DNA of 64,000 nt from Smittia aterrima (Eukaryota > Arthropoda > Insecta > Diptera > Chironomidae). A program made the translations under genes and the position numbers. The stretch spans positions 1,374,243 to 1,438,242 of the forward strand of contig CP093829.1 of assembly GCA_033063855.1 (NCBI GenBank), in the 5' to 3' direction. Under the pieces are notes generated by a model that did not search any database, had not been told where the DNA came from, and saw only the letters and a program-made list of their open reading frames with translations. How positions within the stretch are numbered: the first letter of the stretch is position 1; every line of letters begins with the position of its first letter. This document shows, one piece after another, positions 1-10,464 of this stretch.

Positions 1-2203
1 CTCGTCATCGCTTATTTAGAAGAGAGAAAATGAAATTCGTTTGACTGGCAAGAGATTATTTCTTACTTCAGCCATTGACGGTACTTCCATTTTAGATATG
101 ACGACGAAAATATTTTTCTCTTGCAAACTTTGTCTTGGACAGTTCGATTGATCGATTAGCGCTTTAATGGCCTCGAGGATGAAACAACAAACATTTGAAT
201 TTGGACAGACGTATTTCTAAATATTTTTGATTTCACACACTTCAACACGAAAATAAATTAATTTTTAAAACCACTTGCGACAATCTCAAAGAACGAGGAG
301 AAAAAAACATGAAATATATTTTCACATCTCCAATTTTTTTTCCGTGTCAAAAATAGACGATCGCTTGTGACGACTTTCTCGTTCTTCCTCTTACTCGCTT
401 GGATTAGCGAGGAGGTCGAAATGTTTTGATTAATCTCAATAGCTTCTAGGTCATCCCTTTTTCTAAATATTTTGTTGTGGAGAAGAACTTTTGTTTAAAT
501 GAAAACAAGAGCTTTTGAATTTTATTTCGCTCACTCGTCGCCAAAAGAAAAACACGAAAAATTTCCTCGTGACACTCACGGACGATCGTCGACTTTCGTT
601 TTGTTGTTTTTCACATTCAGAAAAGAAGAAGGAAAAAAATCACGATTCGGTGAAAATTCACATTTAGCTGTTTTCTCAAACTGTGTTCAGATGTTCATCA
701 GTCGTCGAGATAGTTGGATCTAGGTGGAGTGAAGGAACCGATTAACAAAGTGATTTGTGTTTTTGCAAAAAAAAAAAAACTTTCTCGTTTACACGAAAAT
801 CTACGTTGCAATTAAGTTCGTCGAGTTATTGACACTGAAAAGTCGAGATTGAGATTTGGTGATTTAGGTGAGGAGAAGTATTTGGCGCAGAAAGTTCAGT
901 GATAACGATAAAAAAAATTAACGTCGCAGAGAATTCGATCAAAGAAGCAAAAAATTCTCGATTTACGTAACGAGATATTTTCAAAGTCATGTAAAATTTT
1001 GATGTTTTTCTCATTTTGAGTGTCTCGCCAAAGCTTTTTCGTGTCTACACTGAAAGTAAAGATGGAAAGAGATGAAGCCTTGCGTGACAATGAAAAATGT
1101 TGAGAGAATATTTGCAGCAAAAATATCTTTTTGACCATTACATGATTTGGAAAAGTCGACTGTTCACTTCACCCTTGCTCGACTCATTTTTAAAAAATTT
1201 CCTTCTCTCGTCGTTCTGTCTTGGTGTGTTCTGGTGATCGTCGTTTTCAAACAAAAATCGCGTCTATAAATAATTTTTTTTCTGCTTCAAAGTTATATTT
1301 GTGCAACAGTCGTCCATCTGAGAAGAAGCTGACCAGTTGAGTAGGTGGGGACAGCGGAAAGTTTTCATGTTCGCATAAGCGACACCACTGTTATCGCTTT
1401 CAATGGCAAATCCGCGTAGCTTCATTCACATGACGATCAAGAAAGAAACATTCTTGAATACTTGCGCAAAGCGAGACGAGATTTGTTGTAGGTTGTAAAT
1501 TTCGATATAAATACTTTTTCTTTTTGTTTATTTGTTGGTGTAGTCGAGAAAAACACAAATCGAGCGCCAGATTCACGAGTAAAAAACATGAAGTCGATGA
1601 TAGTGTAGGAAAAAAACATGAGCAAACGCAAATCCTTGTTTTCTTTCATTCGTGTCACGTTAAATGCTTCGGCTATTTCGAGAAGAGAAAATTTCTTAAT
1701 TTATCACCAAGAGAGAGCGAGAGATAGAGAAAGAAAGAAACATTGTAGTTGGATTGTATCGACATTGAGCAACGAGATTATTCATGAGCGACAGTTAAAG
1801 ATGAAAACAAATTAAGAGCTACATAATTTATTTATTTTTAAACACAATGTTGACTCGCGATGATGAAGACGTCGAGAAACAGAATTTTCTTTTTTTCTCC
1901 TTGAAAACATTTTCTTCTTCGATCGACGCACTCAGCAACCTGTGAACTCTGAACACAAAAAAATATTAAAGACGAATCTGAAAATTCTCTTTCGTTTTCA
2001 TTTTAGTTACTTAAAAAGAAATTTTTGATGGATAAGTTAACTTCGAGACCGATTCGAAATAGAAAGAACTCTAGGTGTGTAATGATTTGAGGTGTGAAGC
2101 GTTTCTCTTTTGAATAAACTAACAAAGTTTGTCGTTTTCGCATTTTTTTCACTAACAAATTTAAATCTTTTCAAAGTCTCAAGAGAATGTTTCTTTCTTT
2201 CAG
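1..2203. other. Upstream/5' region of the homeobox gene, no supported coding exon
   Basis: AT-rich DNA with many short A and T runs and no convincing ORF. It ends at the splice acceptor in front of the Mohawk-like homeodomain exon, so it probably holds 5' UTR, intron and promoter of that gene, and the start codon may lie here or left of the window. One weak candidate first exon begins with the ATG at 1403 and could end after the AG before the GT at about 1491. It has the right phase (two bases carried over), but its donor, GTTGTA, is poor. I do not call it. Confidence 0.4.
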
Positions 2204-3221
2204 GAAATCTTGGTCACAAAATGGAGACAAAGGAGTTAAAAGACTTTTCACGCCCGAGATTAAGAAAATGTTAAAAGATTGGCTCGTGAGAAGGCGTGAA
2301 AATCCTTATCCGAGTCGAGATGAGAAGAAGACTCTTGCAGTTGAGACTGGTGAGAATCAAATTATTCTCAATGAAGACAACGAAAACATTTGCTAATTCA
2401 TTTCAGGTCTAACTTACACTCAAATCTGCAATTGGTTCGCCAACTGGAGAAGAAAATTGAAAAACACAAGCAACCAAAAGAAATCTTGGGGAAACCTCAT
2501 CAAAAATTATAATTTCTCGGCGAAGGGCAACGTCGAGCAATTCAGCATTTGCAGTTCGGATTCTATTTGGGGCGAAGCTCTGAACAATGAAGGTTCATTA
2601 GACTCAAGTTCAATGGATGATTCCGAAGCTCAGGATCTTTCACAAAGCAGCGAACGAAAGTTTAAAGCGATGGCATCAATGGCGCATGGGCAAAACTTTA
2701 TTCTGCCTACTTCACCATTTTTCAAAAGCTCTCAATTCACAGCCAATTTTATGGCACAGGCTCAGTGCTTCCAAATCTCATCCACGACCAACGATTTTCA
2801 ATTTCAAAATCACAAACAATATTTCACGAATTCAAATAAATTCAAGAATCATATAATGGAGAAGTATCTTCGAGGTTTGGACGACGAGACTGCAAATACA
2901 AACAACAACAACTCTGTGACCACCAACAATAATAACATCGACGTGAATAAAAGTGACTGTGAGATGACAATCATTAACACTCAACCAGATCAAGACAGCG
3001 AAGCTTGTGCTGAAGGGAACAAGAAGCCTGAACTCTCAAAGTGGCTAGAAAGCACCGCCAACTTTATGCCCAGCAATTACAACGTCGACTTTGTGAAGAG
3101 TGAAAGCAAAAGGAAAACGAGTAAAGGAAACAACGCGAGTTTATGCGAGAAAGAGCTTTTAGCTGCAGAGACTTTGGTGCTACTGAAAAATAATTATCGA
3201 ACAAAGTTTTACAACAGTTAG
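2204..3221 (+). CDS. mkx: Mohawk-like TALE homeobox transcription factor (3' part of CDS)
   Basis: Nuclear DNA-binding protein of the TALE homeobox class. Two exons are visible: 2204-2349, and 2407-3221 ending in TAG, joined across a 57-base intron with GT-AG ends and matching phase. The first exon opens in phase 2 behind a TTTCTTTCAG acceptor, so at least one coding exon is missing upstream. The homeodomain covers helix 1 to helix 3. It contains the TALE loop residues PYP (in ENPYPSRDEK) and a recognition helix reading ICNWFANWRRKLKN, with the DNA-contacting W48, F49, N51 and R53. Just after it, a SWGNLIKNYN block followed by GNVEQFSICSSDS matches the motif that follows the homeodomain in vertebrate Mohawk and fly CG11617. 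The rest is Asn/Ser-rich, with a conserved-looking KELLAAETLVLL near the end. Family assignment is firm; orthology to MKX is likely. Confidence 0.85.
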
Positions 3222-3343
3222 AAGCTTTCGATTTGTCTTATGCTTTTAGAGCATTCCAATTGCGCTTTTTAGTGGCACGCAGGGCCATTCTGTTGATCGT
3301 GTGTTAATGAAGATAGAAGTTGAACTCTAAAGTTGTTGTTGCA

Positions 3344-3349
3344 AATAAA
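3344..3349 (+). terminator. Polyadenylation signal of the homeobox gene
   Basis: AATAAA lies 122 bases after the TAG stop of the Mohawk-like gene, in a T/G-rich context. It is the first canonical signal downstream. Confidence 0.6.
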
Positions 3350-3606
3350 GACACAAAATAATTAATGAGAAAGTCAATGTGTGATTCAAATCGATTCTTC
3401 CAATCCCGCCAAGACATGCAAAGCGGTTTAATTAGTCGCTGTTCTTTATTCTGATTTTATTATTTTGTTTAAGTTTAACAAGAAGAGATCGAATAAGATT
3501 TAATAAATTAAAAAGAAATCATAAAAGTTTTTTGTTTTAAAATTATTTAATTAAGTAGATTGAGCTCTCAAATTGGAATTGTTTTGTTTTGCTTAGATTG
3601 AAGTTT

Positions 3607-3757
3607 AGTCAAATGACGAACACAGTAAAACTTCTATGTGCGCAGCTCGAAGTTAGTTTCGAGCGAGTGTCCAACAAAATCCTCTGGGTTCGATTCCCAG
3701 AGAAACTAGTTATTACTTACAGATAACTCTTGAAATTTTTTTTTCTTCAAAATTATT
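3607..3757 (+). repeat. tRNA-like (SINE-like) repeat, unit 1
   Basis: The unit begins with AGTCAAATGACGAACACAG and AAAACTT, then a perfect hairpin (CTCGAA / TTCGAG, about 3648-3664), then a perfect T-arm at 3684-3700. That T-arm has a 5-bp stem, a 7-base TTCGATT loop, and an intact pol III B-box GGTTCGATTCC at 3687-3697. No 7-bp acceptor stem closes around it, so this is not a functional tRNA gene. It resembles the tRNA-derived head of a SINE, and a second diverged copy follows 175 bases later. Confidence 0.5.
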
Positions 3758-3781
3758 GTTCTTTTGATTTGATTGAAATAT

Positions 3782-3895
3782 AGTCAAAGGCAAATACAGT
3801 AAAACTTAGTAAGCATTAGCTCGACTTCGGTAGCGAGAGAAAGTGCGAAAAAATATTCTGGGTTCGAATCCCACAGGAAACTTTAAAACCTTACG
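3782..3895 (+). repeat. tRNA-like (SINE-like) repeat, unit 2
   Basis: This is a diverged direct copy of unit 1, with the same leader (AGTCAAAGG..., then ACAGTAAAACTT). At 3817-3837 it has a D-arm-like stretch, TAGCTC..CGGTAG.GAG, close to the usual tRNA D-arm. A B-box GGTTCGAATCC lies at 3861-3871 in a T-arm with one mismatched pair (3858-3874). Spacing between D-arm and T-arm is about right for a tRNA, but the anticodon stem is degenerate and the acceptor stem does not pair. Confidence 0.5.
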
Positions 3896-4831
3896 TCCTT
3901 TCTACGCCAATTTTTTTTACTTTGATTTTGACGTCGTAGATTCTAAATCGCATTTCATATTTCTCGTTTAATATTTTTTATGACGAGAGGCTCATAAACG
4001 GTAGCTAAATGACGATATTTGATACGGTAATTGTTTATTTACTCGCGCGATAATGTTTTCTGAGTAAACTTTACTCAGAACTTTGAATAAATCAAACTCG
4101 AGAGTCTCTTTCATTCAGTAATCTGAGAGCTGCTCGAGCGATTTTCTCTCACAATTACTCGCGCATAAATTTTCTTTTTCAGCAGCGAGAGAAAAATCGT
4201 AGCGAGAAAAGAATGTTAGTCTCGTCTCTGTGTTCGAGTGGTGCTGGTCAACATTATTGTCGTGTTTTTTTTACTCGTTAATGCAGAATCAAATGTGCAA
4301 AGGCAAGATAAGCAATTTATTTTATTAGTTTTTAGATTTTCTTTTGATTAGATTAGAATTTCAAATTAATTAGTTCAATCGGCGTGTTTACATCTCGTCG
4401 GACAACTTTCAAAAATGACGCGATCATGAAACTCAAATTGGGCTCAATTGATGATTCACGATTTGTAAATCGCGAGAGAAGCTTGACAAAAAAAAATATT
4501 CGCAAGCGTCAATTTATCTGTTAAAGACTTAAGAACAGAATTTATAAAGAAACGCCGTTATTGAAGGGGGAACAAAGTAGATTCGACTTCAGTGAGTCAC
4601 TGTCGTTATTTCCCTTTCTTTTAACCATTTGATACTTGTTGTTGGTTGTTGTGATTCATATTTCGAGAGATCAAGATCAGAATTGAATGAGAAGTGAAAG
4701 AAGTGACATCTGTTTAAAGGTCGAAGAGAGTTTGTCATTTTATTTGTGAAGTGATTAGTTGGTAACTTTGTGTTTCCTTTCTCCCTCAGGTAGCTGAACA
4801 TTTCAATTGGCATTAACCAAAGATCAAAACA
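3896..4831. other. Intergenic region upstream of the DUF4803 gene
   Basis: AT-rich and non-coding in all frames as far as I can see. It must contain the promoter and 5' UTR for the first DUF4803 5' cassette. I see no individual regulatory site that I can support. Confidence 0.4.
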
Positions 4832-5484
4832 ATGACAGAGTTTAAAACAGCTTTGTTGCTTCTGTGTGTGCTATCGCCCTACGTCGAGCATAGTGACGCT
4901 CTCGTCGAAGATGTCATCGACGTTTTATATTTAGGGAGAGAGGTCATTAAAACAATCTCCAGCACTTGGGAGCTCGCAGATCAAGTCGGAATTACAAATG
5001 AGATTGACTTGCCATTTATGCAACGAAAAGAGAAGAAAATTTTCTCTCGCATGGCTGAACTAACTGAGGAATTCCGCAACGCTGAATTAATGGTGATGAA
5101 GTTGCATTTACATTTTTCTAGTTAGACACTAAACGCAATTATCAATTTAAAAACAAGGTTCAAGAGTCGTCGCAGGCAACGATGCAAGGACTCGAGTTTT
5201 ACATCCGCGGCAACACAAAGCTCGAACTCGTCAGTCACGAGATGATTGATCTCGTCAGTCGTATCGGAAATATTCACGATCAATATGAACAATACGTCAG
5301 ACACTACGACGACATTGAACGAGATACTCTGGAGAACTTTGCCCGCGGCATAATCGAAGATAGTTCGCTCTCTGTGAAAGGAATGCTACCGAGAATTCAA
5401 AGTCTTGTAGGAGGACCGAGTGGGAATGAGTTTCGAGTTTTGGGAAATCGTGGACTCTTGGAGCTGCTGGCGAATGATATGAAG
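4832..5484 (+). CDS. DUF4803 gene, 5' cassette A (signal peptide + helical N-terminal half)
   Basis: Exon 4832-5092 starts MTEFKTALLLLCVLSPYVEH, a good secretory signal peptide. It is followed by a WELADQVG...DLPFMQRKEKKI segment seen near the N-terminus of other family members. The second exon ends at 5484 before a GTCAGT donor and includes LEFYIRGNTKLELVSHE and FARGIIEDSSLSVKGMLPRI. Its start is uncertain. An acceptor at 5158 gives a 65-base intron, whereas the better pyrimidine tract at 5122 would leave a 29-base intron, which is too short; both keep the frame. The segment is predicted mostly helical. It joins the common exon at 6991 in phase 0. Confidence 0.7.
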
Positions 5485-8400
5485 GTCAGTTGATGCGACA
5501 AACTTCCTGTAAATAATTGAAATCAAAGCTTTATTGATTGCCGAGTTAACTCGGCAGACTTCATAAATATTTCAAACCTGAGAATTCTAATTGCAACAAT
5601 TGCACATTCTCTTCCGGAAAGTGGAATATTAATGATCGACTCGCTCGTAAGCATATGCTCAGCTGTTCAATTGCTCTCGCAATACAAACGAAAAGAAGAA
5701 ATATCCAGAGAGAAAAAATATTTTTCAGTGTCAGTTCGTTAATCAAACGTAAAGGGAGACGAATGTTAATTTTTGCTTTTTTCCACTCAAACAGTCGTCG
5801 TCTGAGTTTCGTTGCTTGTAGTCGATTTAAGTTGCGGCGTGATTCTCTGATTGAAGCGATTAAATCGCTTTCGCAAAAAAAAAACATTCCAGAAACAGTT
5901 TACAATATCGAATAACAGCGAAAGACAAAAATATTCAAGAATTGTGTCAGTAACAAGTTTTGCACAAGTCGACACAGTTATTTTTCGTGTTTTTGAAAAG
6001 TGAAGAATCTGCAAATTCATTCGATAATTTGGTGAACAGTTGTGTGAGCACTTTCTGGTTCCGTGAATACAAAAATTATTTTCATTATCAAACATTAACT
6101 CTGACTTTGACTCGATTTTTGTTTGAACTCGAGGGAAGTAAGATCGTGACGTTGCGATCGTTTGTGCTCTAAATGTTTTGATATGACGGCATTTTGATTG
6201 CTTCTGTGTACTTGTCTGCTAAATTATACACAGAACTGTTTGTTTGGGAGGAGAGAAAAAGTTTAGCGATTACGCGTGAAAAAAACAAAATATTTCGACG
6301 GTGATCTTCGAATGAATTGATACGAAGCGATTGGAATTTCCGACGAAAAGACTGTTTCAAGATTAGTCGAAAAAATAAAATAATGGAAAAGCTTAAACGT
6401 CTCACGCTTTTGTGTTTGTTGATTACGCATTTGAGTTTTGTGCAATCATCTCGTTACGAAGGTTCAACTGATGTTGATTTTGCTCGTAGCTCTTACATTC
6501 AACTGGAGAAAAGCTTATGGGATAAATATGTGAATAAAATCACTTCCATGTCGATGACTGATCGACTCTACAAGATTTACAATCAGCACTTCGTGTTCAT
6601 CGAGCAATTCATGAACAATAACTACGACGAACAAGACTTTAGTGTTCTAGCTCGTTTCTATGAGTGGAATGTTATCGAACCTGACGTTAAAAGCGTTCAC
6701 GCTTTGTTTAAAGATAGCTTTCGTGAAAGATTGCGGATTGAACTTACATCGAATGATGTCAATGGAGAAGGTTTTGATGAAAGAGCGGGACTTGATTTGG
6801 CGGAAACTGTCTTGACAGATCCACTTTGGCCAGTCAACGCTACAATGGAGAAGGTTCAAAACAACGTTTACAATCAAGGATTGTATTACAAAGCGAAATC
6901 GGTTCGTGTAACTTAAGCAATCATTTAAAGAACGAGCAAGAATGACATTTCACTTACTAACAATTTAATATTTAATCTGATTCATTCTAGGAAGCTTCAA
7001 TCACGCTTTGTGCGTCGCAGCGATCACCGCAACAAGTTCTTTATCAACTGTACAATGCAATAACAATGACCGAGTTGAAGGGATACGCGATGATGCAGTT
7101 CTCGTACATGCTTTTGAAAACTTATGGAAAAGGTGAGTCGATTCAAATGCTTTTTGAAGGTCATCACATCAAATCTCGCTTTCGATCTCCGCCAACAGGA
7201 AACTACACTCAAGAGTCGATTTTGATGCGCAAAAACTTTGAGCGACGCGCTGTTAAGTCACAAGAATTAATGCAAAAGGTCATGGAGATTTCTGATCGTG
7301 ACTTGTGGCGATGCGATCCAAACTCTCACGTCGAAGGTTCAAGTTACATTCAAGTCACGAGATTGTTGCAAGGATACATTGAGAACGAAGTTGATCTTAA
7401 TAGAGATGGAGGTTGCTGGGAGACTTGTCCGCATTATCAACTGACCGAGAGCTATGGTTGCTTCAAAGAACTTTATTGCGCTAAGCAGCCAAAGTGCTCA
7501 GGGAAACTTCTCTTCTGTACTTTCTTTGTAAGTTAATTTTGCTTTGAACGTAACAAATAATTAACTTTAATTAACTTAGGATGCTGACATGTGGGTTTGT
7601 CCGAGCTCGCCGATGAGCATGCGACGTTACGAATATATCGAATACGAGAATGGAAAACTGTTGGGCGAGAAGAAATATTGTTCGTCGGGAACAACAAAAG
7701 TGAGTTAGAGATTTCAAGGTTGTTGAATGTTGTTAAGTATCCAAATTAATTCTCTCAGGTTGATTCGTGGTGGCGCTATCTCTTCTGGCATTGCAGCTAC
7801 TGCTTCTGTATCTGCGATGAGCAAGGCAAAAAATCCGATCGTTACTTCAACCTTCGCCCGACATTGTCAAACGTTACTAACAACATGTGAGTTTCAAGTA
7901 ATTTCTCAAGATGAGATATCGAGTAAACAAATTTCTCTTGTTGGCAGGGTCGTTACGGGAATTCGCTTCGTTAAGCAAAACCGAATAATTCATTTGCAAA
8001 TACAAGAAGGTCAATTACTCGAACGCGGTAAGATCAACACAACAAGCACGCGCTGGGTGCCAGTCGAGGACTTTACGATTTATGATAAAGGAATTCGCGA
8101 TGGTCGAGACTATCACACACTCGCTTGGGATCGTCGAGAGGTTGACTTGGATGATTTGACAGCGCCTGTTGGTCATGTTGTTGTGAGTTGAGAAAATAAT
8201 CTCATTTCTTCGAAATCGTCAAGCGTTTAATTGAATATTTGCAGACTGGTGTGAAATTCCGAGTCGTCGGCCGTCATTTAAATCTTGAGATGAGAGTTTC
8301 AGAAATTAATTTCAGGTGAATTTTGAATCACATTTCTCGTCGAATATCTGCTAAGCAAATAATATTTTTGCAGTTCGGGAACAATCATTGAAGCTGATAA

Positions 8401-8761
8401 GAGCTTCTGGGTCTCGAATGATAACACCGATCAAATGGCTTCGAGTGGAAACAAAAAACGAATTGAATTAATTTTGAAATCGCCAAATGTGCCGACGCGA
8501 ACAAAAGCAAAGTCAATGCCAATCTCGGCACCAAACACTTTTATCAAATTCACTCACAGCGATATCAACAAAGACGCAGCGCAGACGACAGTTCCGTTCT
8601 TGGATGCTCAAGATGTTGTGAATAACCCTCCTGTGCCACTTGAGGGTATCGGAATCTTCCTGAAAAGTCAGGATGGCTACGGAGGATTTATTACTCCGAA
8701 AATTAAAACATTCGATTACGGACCTTACGTCCAAACAATTCAAACCCCTCAGAATCCATAA
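4832..8761 (+). CDS. Secreted DUF4803-family protein with two alternative 5' cassettes
   Basis: Insect-specific secreted protein of unknown function. The common body is 6991-7132, 7199-7527, 7580-7699, 7759-7886, 7948-8182, 8245-8315 and 8374-8761, giving 470 residues. It carries typical DUF4803 blocks: LTELKGYAMMQFSYML-like near its start, DLWRCDP, QVTRLLQGYIENEVDLN, a Cys-rich CPHY...CAKQPKCSGK segment, DADMWVCP, RRYEYIEYENG, WWRYLFWHCSYCFC, RFVKQNRIIHLQIQEG, a second such repeat from GVKFRVVGRHLNLE, SFWVSNDNTD, FTHSDINKDAAQ and a C-terminal FDYGPYVQ. Two upstream cassettes, each with its own ATG and signal peptide, both end in phase 0 and both fit the phase-0 acceptor at 6991. The predicted proteins are about 666 and 643 residues. 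Family recognition is from memory of conserved insect sequences; the alternative-start model is inference. Confidence 0.85.
6383..6901 (+). CDS. DUF4803 gene, 5' cassette B (alternative first coding exon)
   Basis: A single 173-codon exon with its own ATG and a clear signal peptide (MEKLKRLTLLCLLITHLSFV). It ends ...NQGLYYKAKS before a GTTCGT donor in phase 0. It aligns loosely with cassette A (VLARFYEW..EPDVKSVHALF against NFARGIIEDSSLSVKGMLPRI), so the two look like diverged duplicates of the 5' half. The 898 bases in front of it (5485-6382) hold no supported coding exon and would contain its promoter if it is an alternative first exon. The alternative is that cassette A is the remnant of a separate neighbouring gene. 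Confidence 0.7.
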
Positions 8762-8853
8762 AAACTTGTACGTGATCTCTAGAATTTAAGAAAAAAGCAT
8801 TTGAAGACTTGCGAGAAAGAATCTTAGAATGTAAATCAAGAGAAAGAAGATTG

Positions 8854-8859
8854 AATAAA
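8854..8859 (+). terminator. Polyadenylation signal of the DUF4803 gene
   Basis: AATAAA lies 93 bases after the TAA stop, just before the convergent LRR-BTB gene on the other strand. Confidence 0.6.
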
Positions 8860-8979
8860 AACAATTCGAGAAAACGAAAGAAAATTCTACAAGAAAATTT
8901 TTAGGCATGATCAAATCATTTGCTTTTATTGCACCAAATTGAACATTTGCTTGTATGGAAATTTAATCTTTTAGAAAAT

Positions 8980-10095
8980 TCATTTCGATTTTTCCAAAAT
9001 TTCTTCATAAGCTTTACGGTAAATCAACAGCTTTTTCAAATTTTCGGGATCTTCCATTAGTTTTACTGGCACATCTTCAGGCAGTTTGTTAGCAATCTCA
9101 CGAAATGCCTTTTCCTTCAACAATTGAGATGAGTATCGATGAGCGAATAAGAAAAGTTCCATTGCATTTGTGTCATCAAGTTGACTGCAAATAATTTCTT
9201 CATATTTTGATTTCATGGCCTCAACTTTGAATTTGACGGCGATCTCAAAGTTTTCTTTCGCGTTCTTATCATTGGAGACCTCAGAAGTGTAAATGAACTT
9301 CAGTAAAGTTTCTACTGCGTTTGAAGTGAACTCTGGAATTTTAATTTTAGTTGCCTCAACTTGATCCATAAAGATTTGCTCGAACACTGCGCTTTGCATT
9401 GCTAAAATATTCTTGTGCACTTTGAATTCGTTGTCACCGGCAATGATGGTTAGATCAGAGAAGTTTCTTGTTTGCCAAAGTTGTTTGATTTTCGGATTGA
9501 ATTCCAAGGGATGAGGATTCATAGGTTCAACAAATTTGATACACTTCTGGTCGATCAACTTCATCAGTTCTTCAAGTGATTTTAAGGAATCTTTATCTCC
9601 TGGCCAGAACTTAGCATCAATGCATTTGTTTTTCTCAAGACTTACGCTAACATTAGCTCTTCCAAGCAATGGTTCTACGAATTTTGAAGAGGCGAATTCG
9701 ATTTTGTTGCCACGGAATGAAACCAATTGCAGTTTTGGCATCGCTGAGAGCAAGTCATCTGGCAATGACGTCAATTGGCATTTGGCAATACGAAGATAAA
9801 ATAATCCCTCAAGTCCCTTCAAATCGTTTCTCGAAATTTCCTTCAGAGCACTGTCAAGTATAGACAAGCGAGTGAGATTTGGAAAATGTTTATTGAGTCC
9901 TCGTGGAAAATAATTGACGTTAGCATTATGGATCGAGACGAACTTGACATCCTGGTGATTTTTTTCTTCTTCGTGGACTCCTTGAATTGATTTAATTGCG
10001 TGATCCTTCTCGGTTATGTCTGCATCGTTTATTATGCACCAGTATCTATTCACTCCATCAAATATAGCAGTTTTAAAGTTGCAATTGATCTCCAT
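8980..10095 (-). CDS. LRR-BTB fusion protein, copy 1
   Basis: Intronless 371-residue protein. Residues 1-70 form an N-terminal cap with two Cys (C5, C20, in INCNF and YWCIINDADI). Residues 71-165 hold about three leucine-rich repeats (FPNLTRLSILDSALKEIS, LEGLFYLRIAKCQLTSLP, MPKLQLVSFRGNKIEF) and an LRR C-cap with Cys158. Residues 211-300 are a BTB/POZ domain with the usual FSDLTIIAGDNEFKVHKNIL and KIPEFTSNAVETLLKFIYT blocks, and a BACK-like helical segment follows to about 350. There is no signal peptide, although the N-terminal half resembles secreted dipteran LRR proteins. BTB proteins usually dimerise and often serve as cullin-3 adaptors, so the LRR half may be the substrate-recognition part; that role is inference. 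An AATAAA signal lies on the minus strand at 8925-8930. Copy 2 lies directly upstream on the same strand. Confidence 0.85.
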   Translation of the reverse strand: MEINCNFKTAIFDGVNRYWCIINDADITEKDHAIKSIQGVHEEEKNHQDVKFVSIHNANVNYFPRGLNKHFPNLTRLSILDSALKEISRNDLKGLEGLFYLRIAKCQLTSLPDDLLSAMPKLQLVSFRGNKIEFASSKFVEPLLGRANVSVSLEKNKCIDAKFWPGDKDSLKSLEELMKLIDQKCIKFVEPMNPHPLEFNPKIKQLWQTRNFSDLTIIAGDNEFKVHKNILAMQSAVFEQIFMDQVEATKIKIPEFTSNAVETLLKFIYTSEVSNDKNAKENFEIAVKFKVEAMKSKYEEIICSQLDDTNAMELFLFAHRYSSQLLKEKAFREIANKLPEDVPVKLMEDPENLKKLLIYRKAYEEILEKSK

Positions 10096-10464
10096 TGCCG
10101 CGTTTTTGTTTAATTTTTTGTTATCTCGAGAACTTTATTCGTTGAAAAACTAACAAGAACTGACAAGTTTTTAGTAAATGCAGTTGAGTGTAATCGCACT
10201 TGTAATGGTATTGGTCAGGACCGTTTTATAACAGGTAGAAAGATGAATTTTAGTACTCAAAGGATTTTGTCGCAGTAAAAAATTGATGAAAACGAATATA
10301 ATTTAGAAAAGAAAATAATTTCACAATTGGGAAAAAAATTAGATTCTGAAATAAGGATCGAAGTTGTTAATGTGAAATAAAAACTATACGAGTGATCTGA
10401 TCATTTGCTTTTATTGCATCAAGTTTAACATTTATTTGTATGGAAATTCAATCCTCAAGAAAAC

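Noticed and set aside
3684..3874. Functional tRNA genes
   Set aside because: T-arms and B-boxes are good, but acceptor stems do not pair and anticodon stems are degenerate.
5093..5121. 29-base intron in DUF4803 cassette A
   Set aside because: The acceptor at 5121 has a better pyrimidine tract, but 29 bases is below the workable intron size seen elsewhere here (about 50); the acceptor at 5157 is preferred.
5561..6095. Two overlapping minus-strand ORFs of 102-108 codons between the DUF4803 cassettes
   Set aside because: Ser/Phe/Leu-rich translations without domain, splice or start support; they lie in an AT-rich intron/promoter segment.
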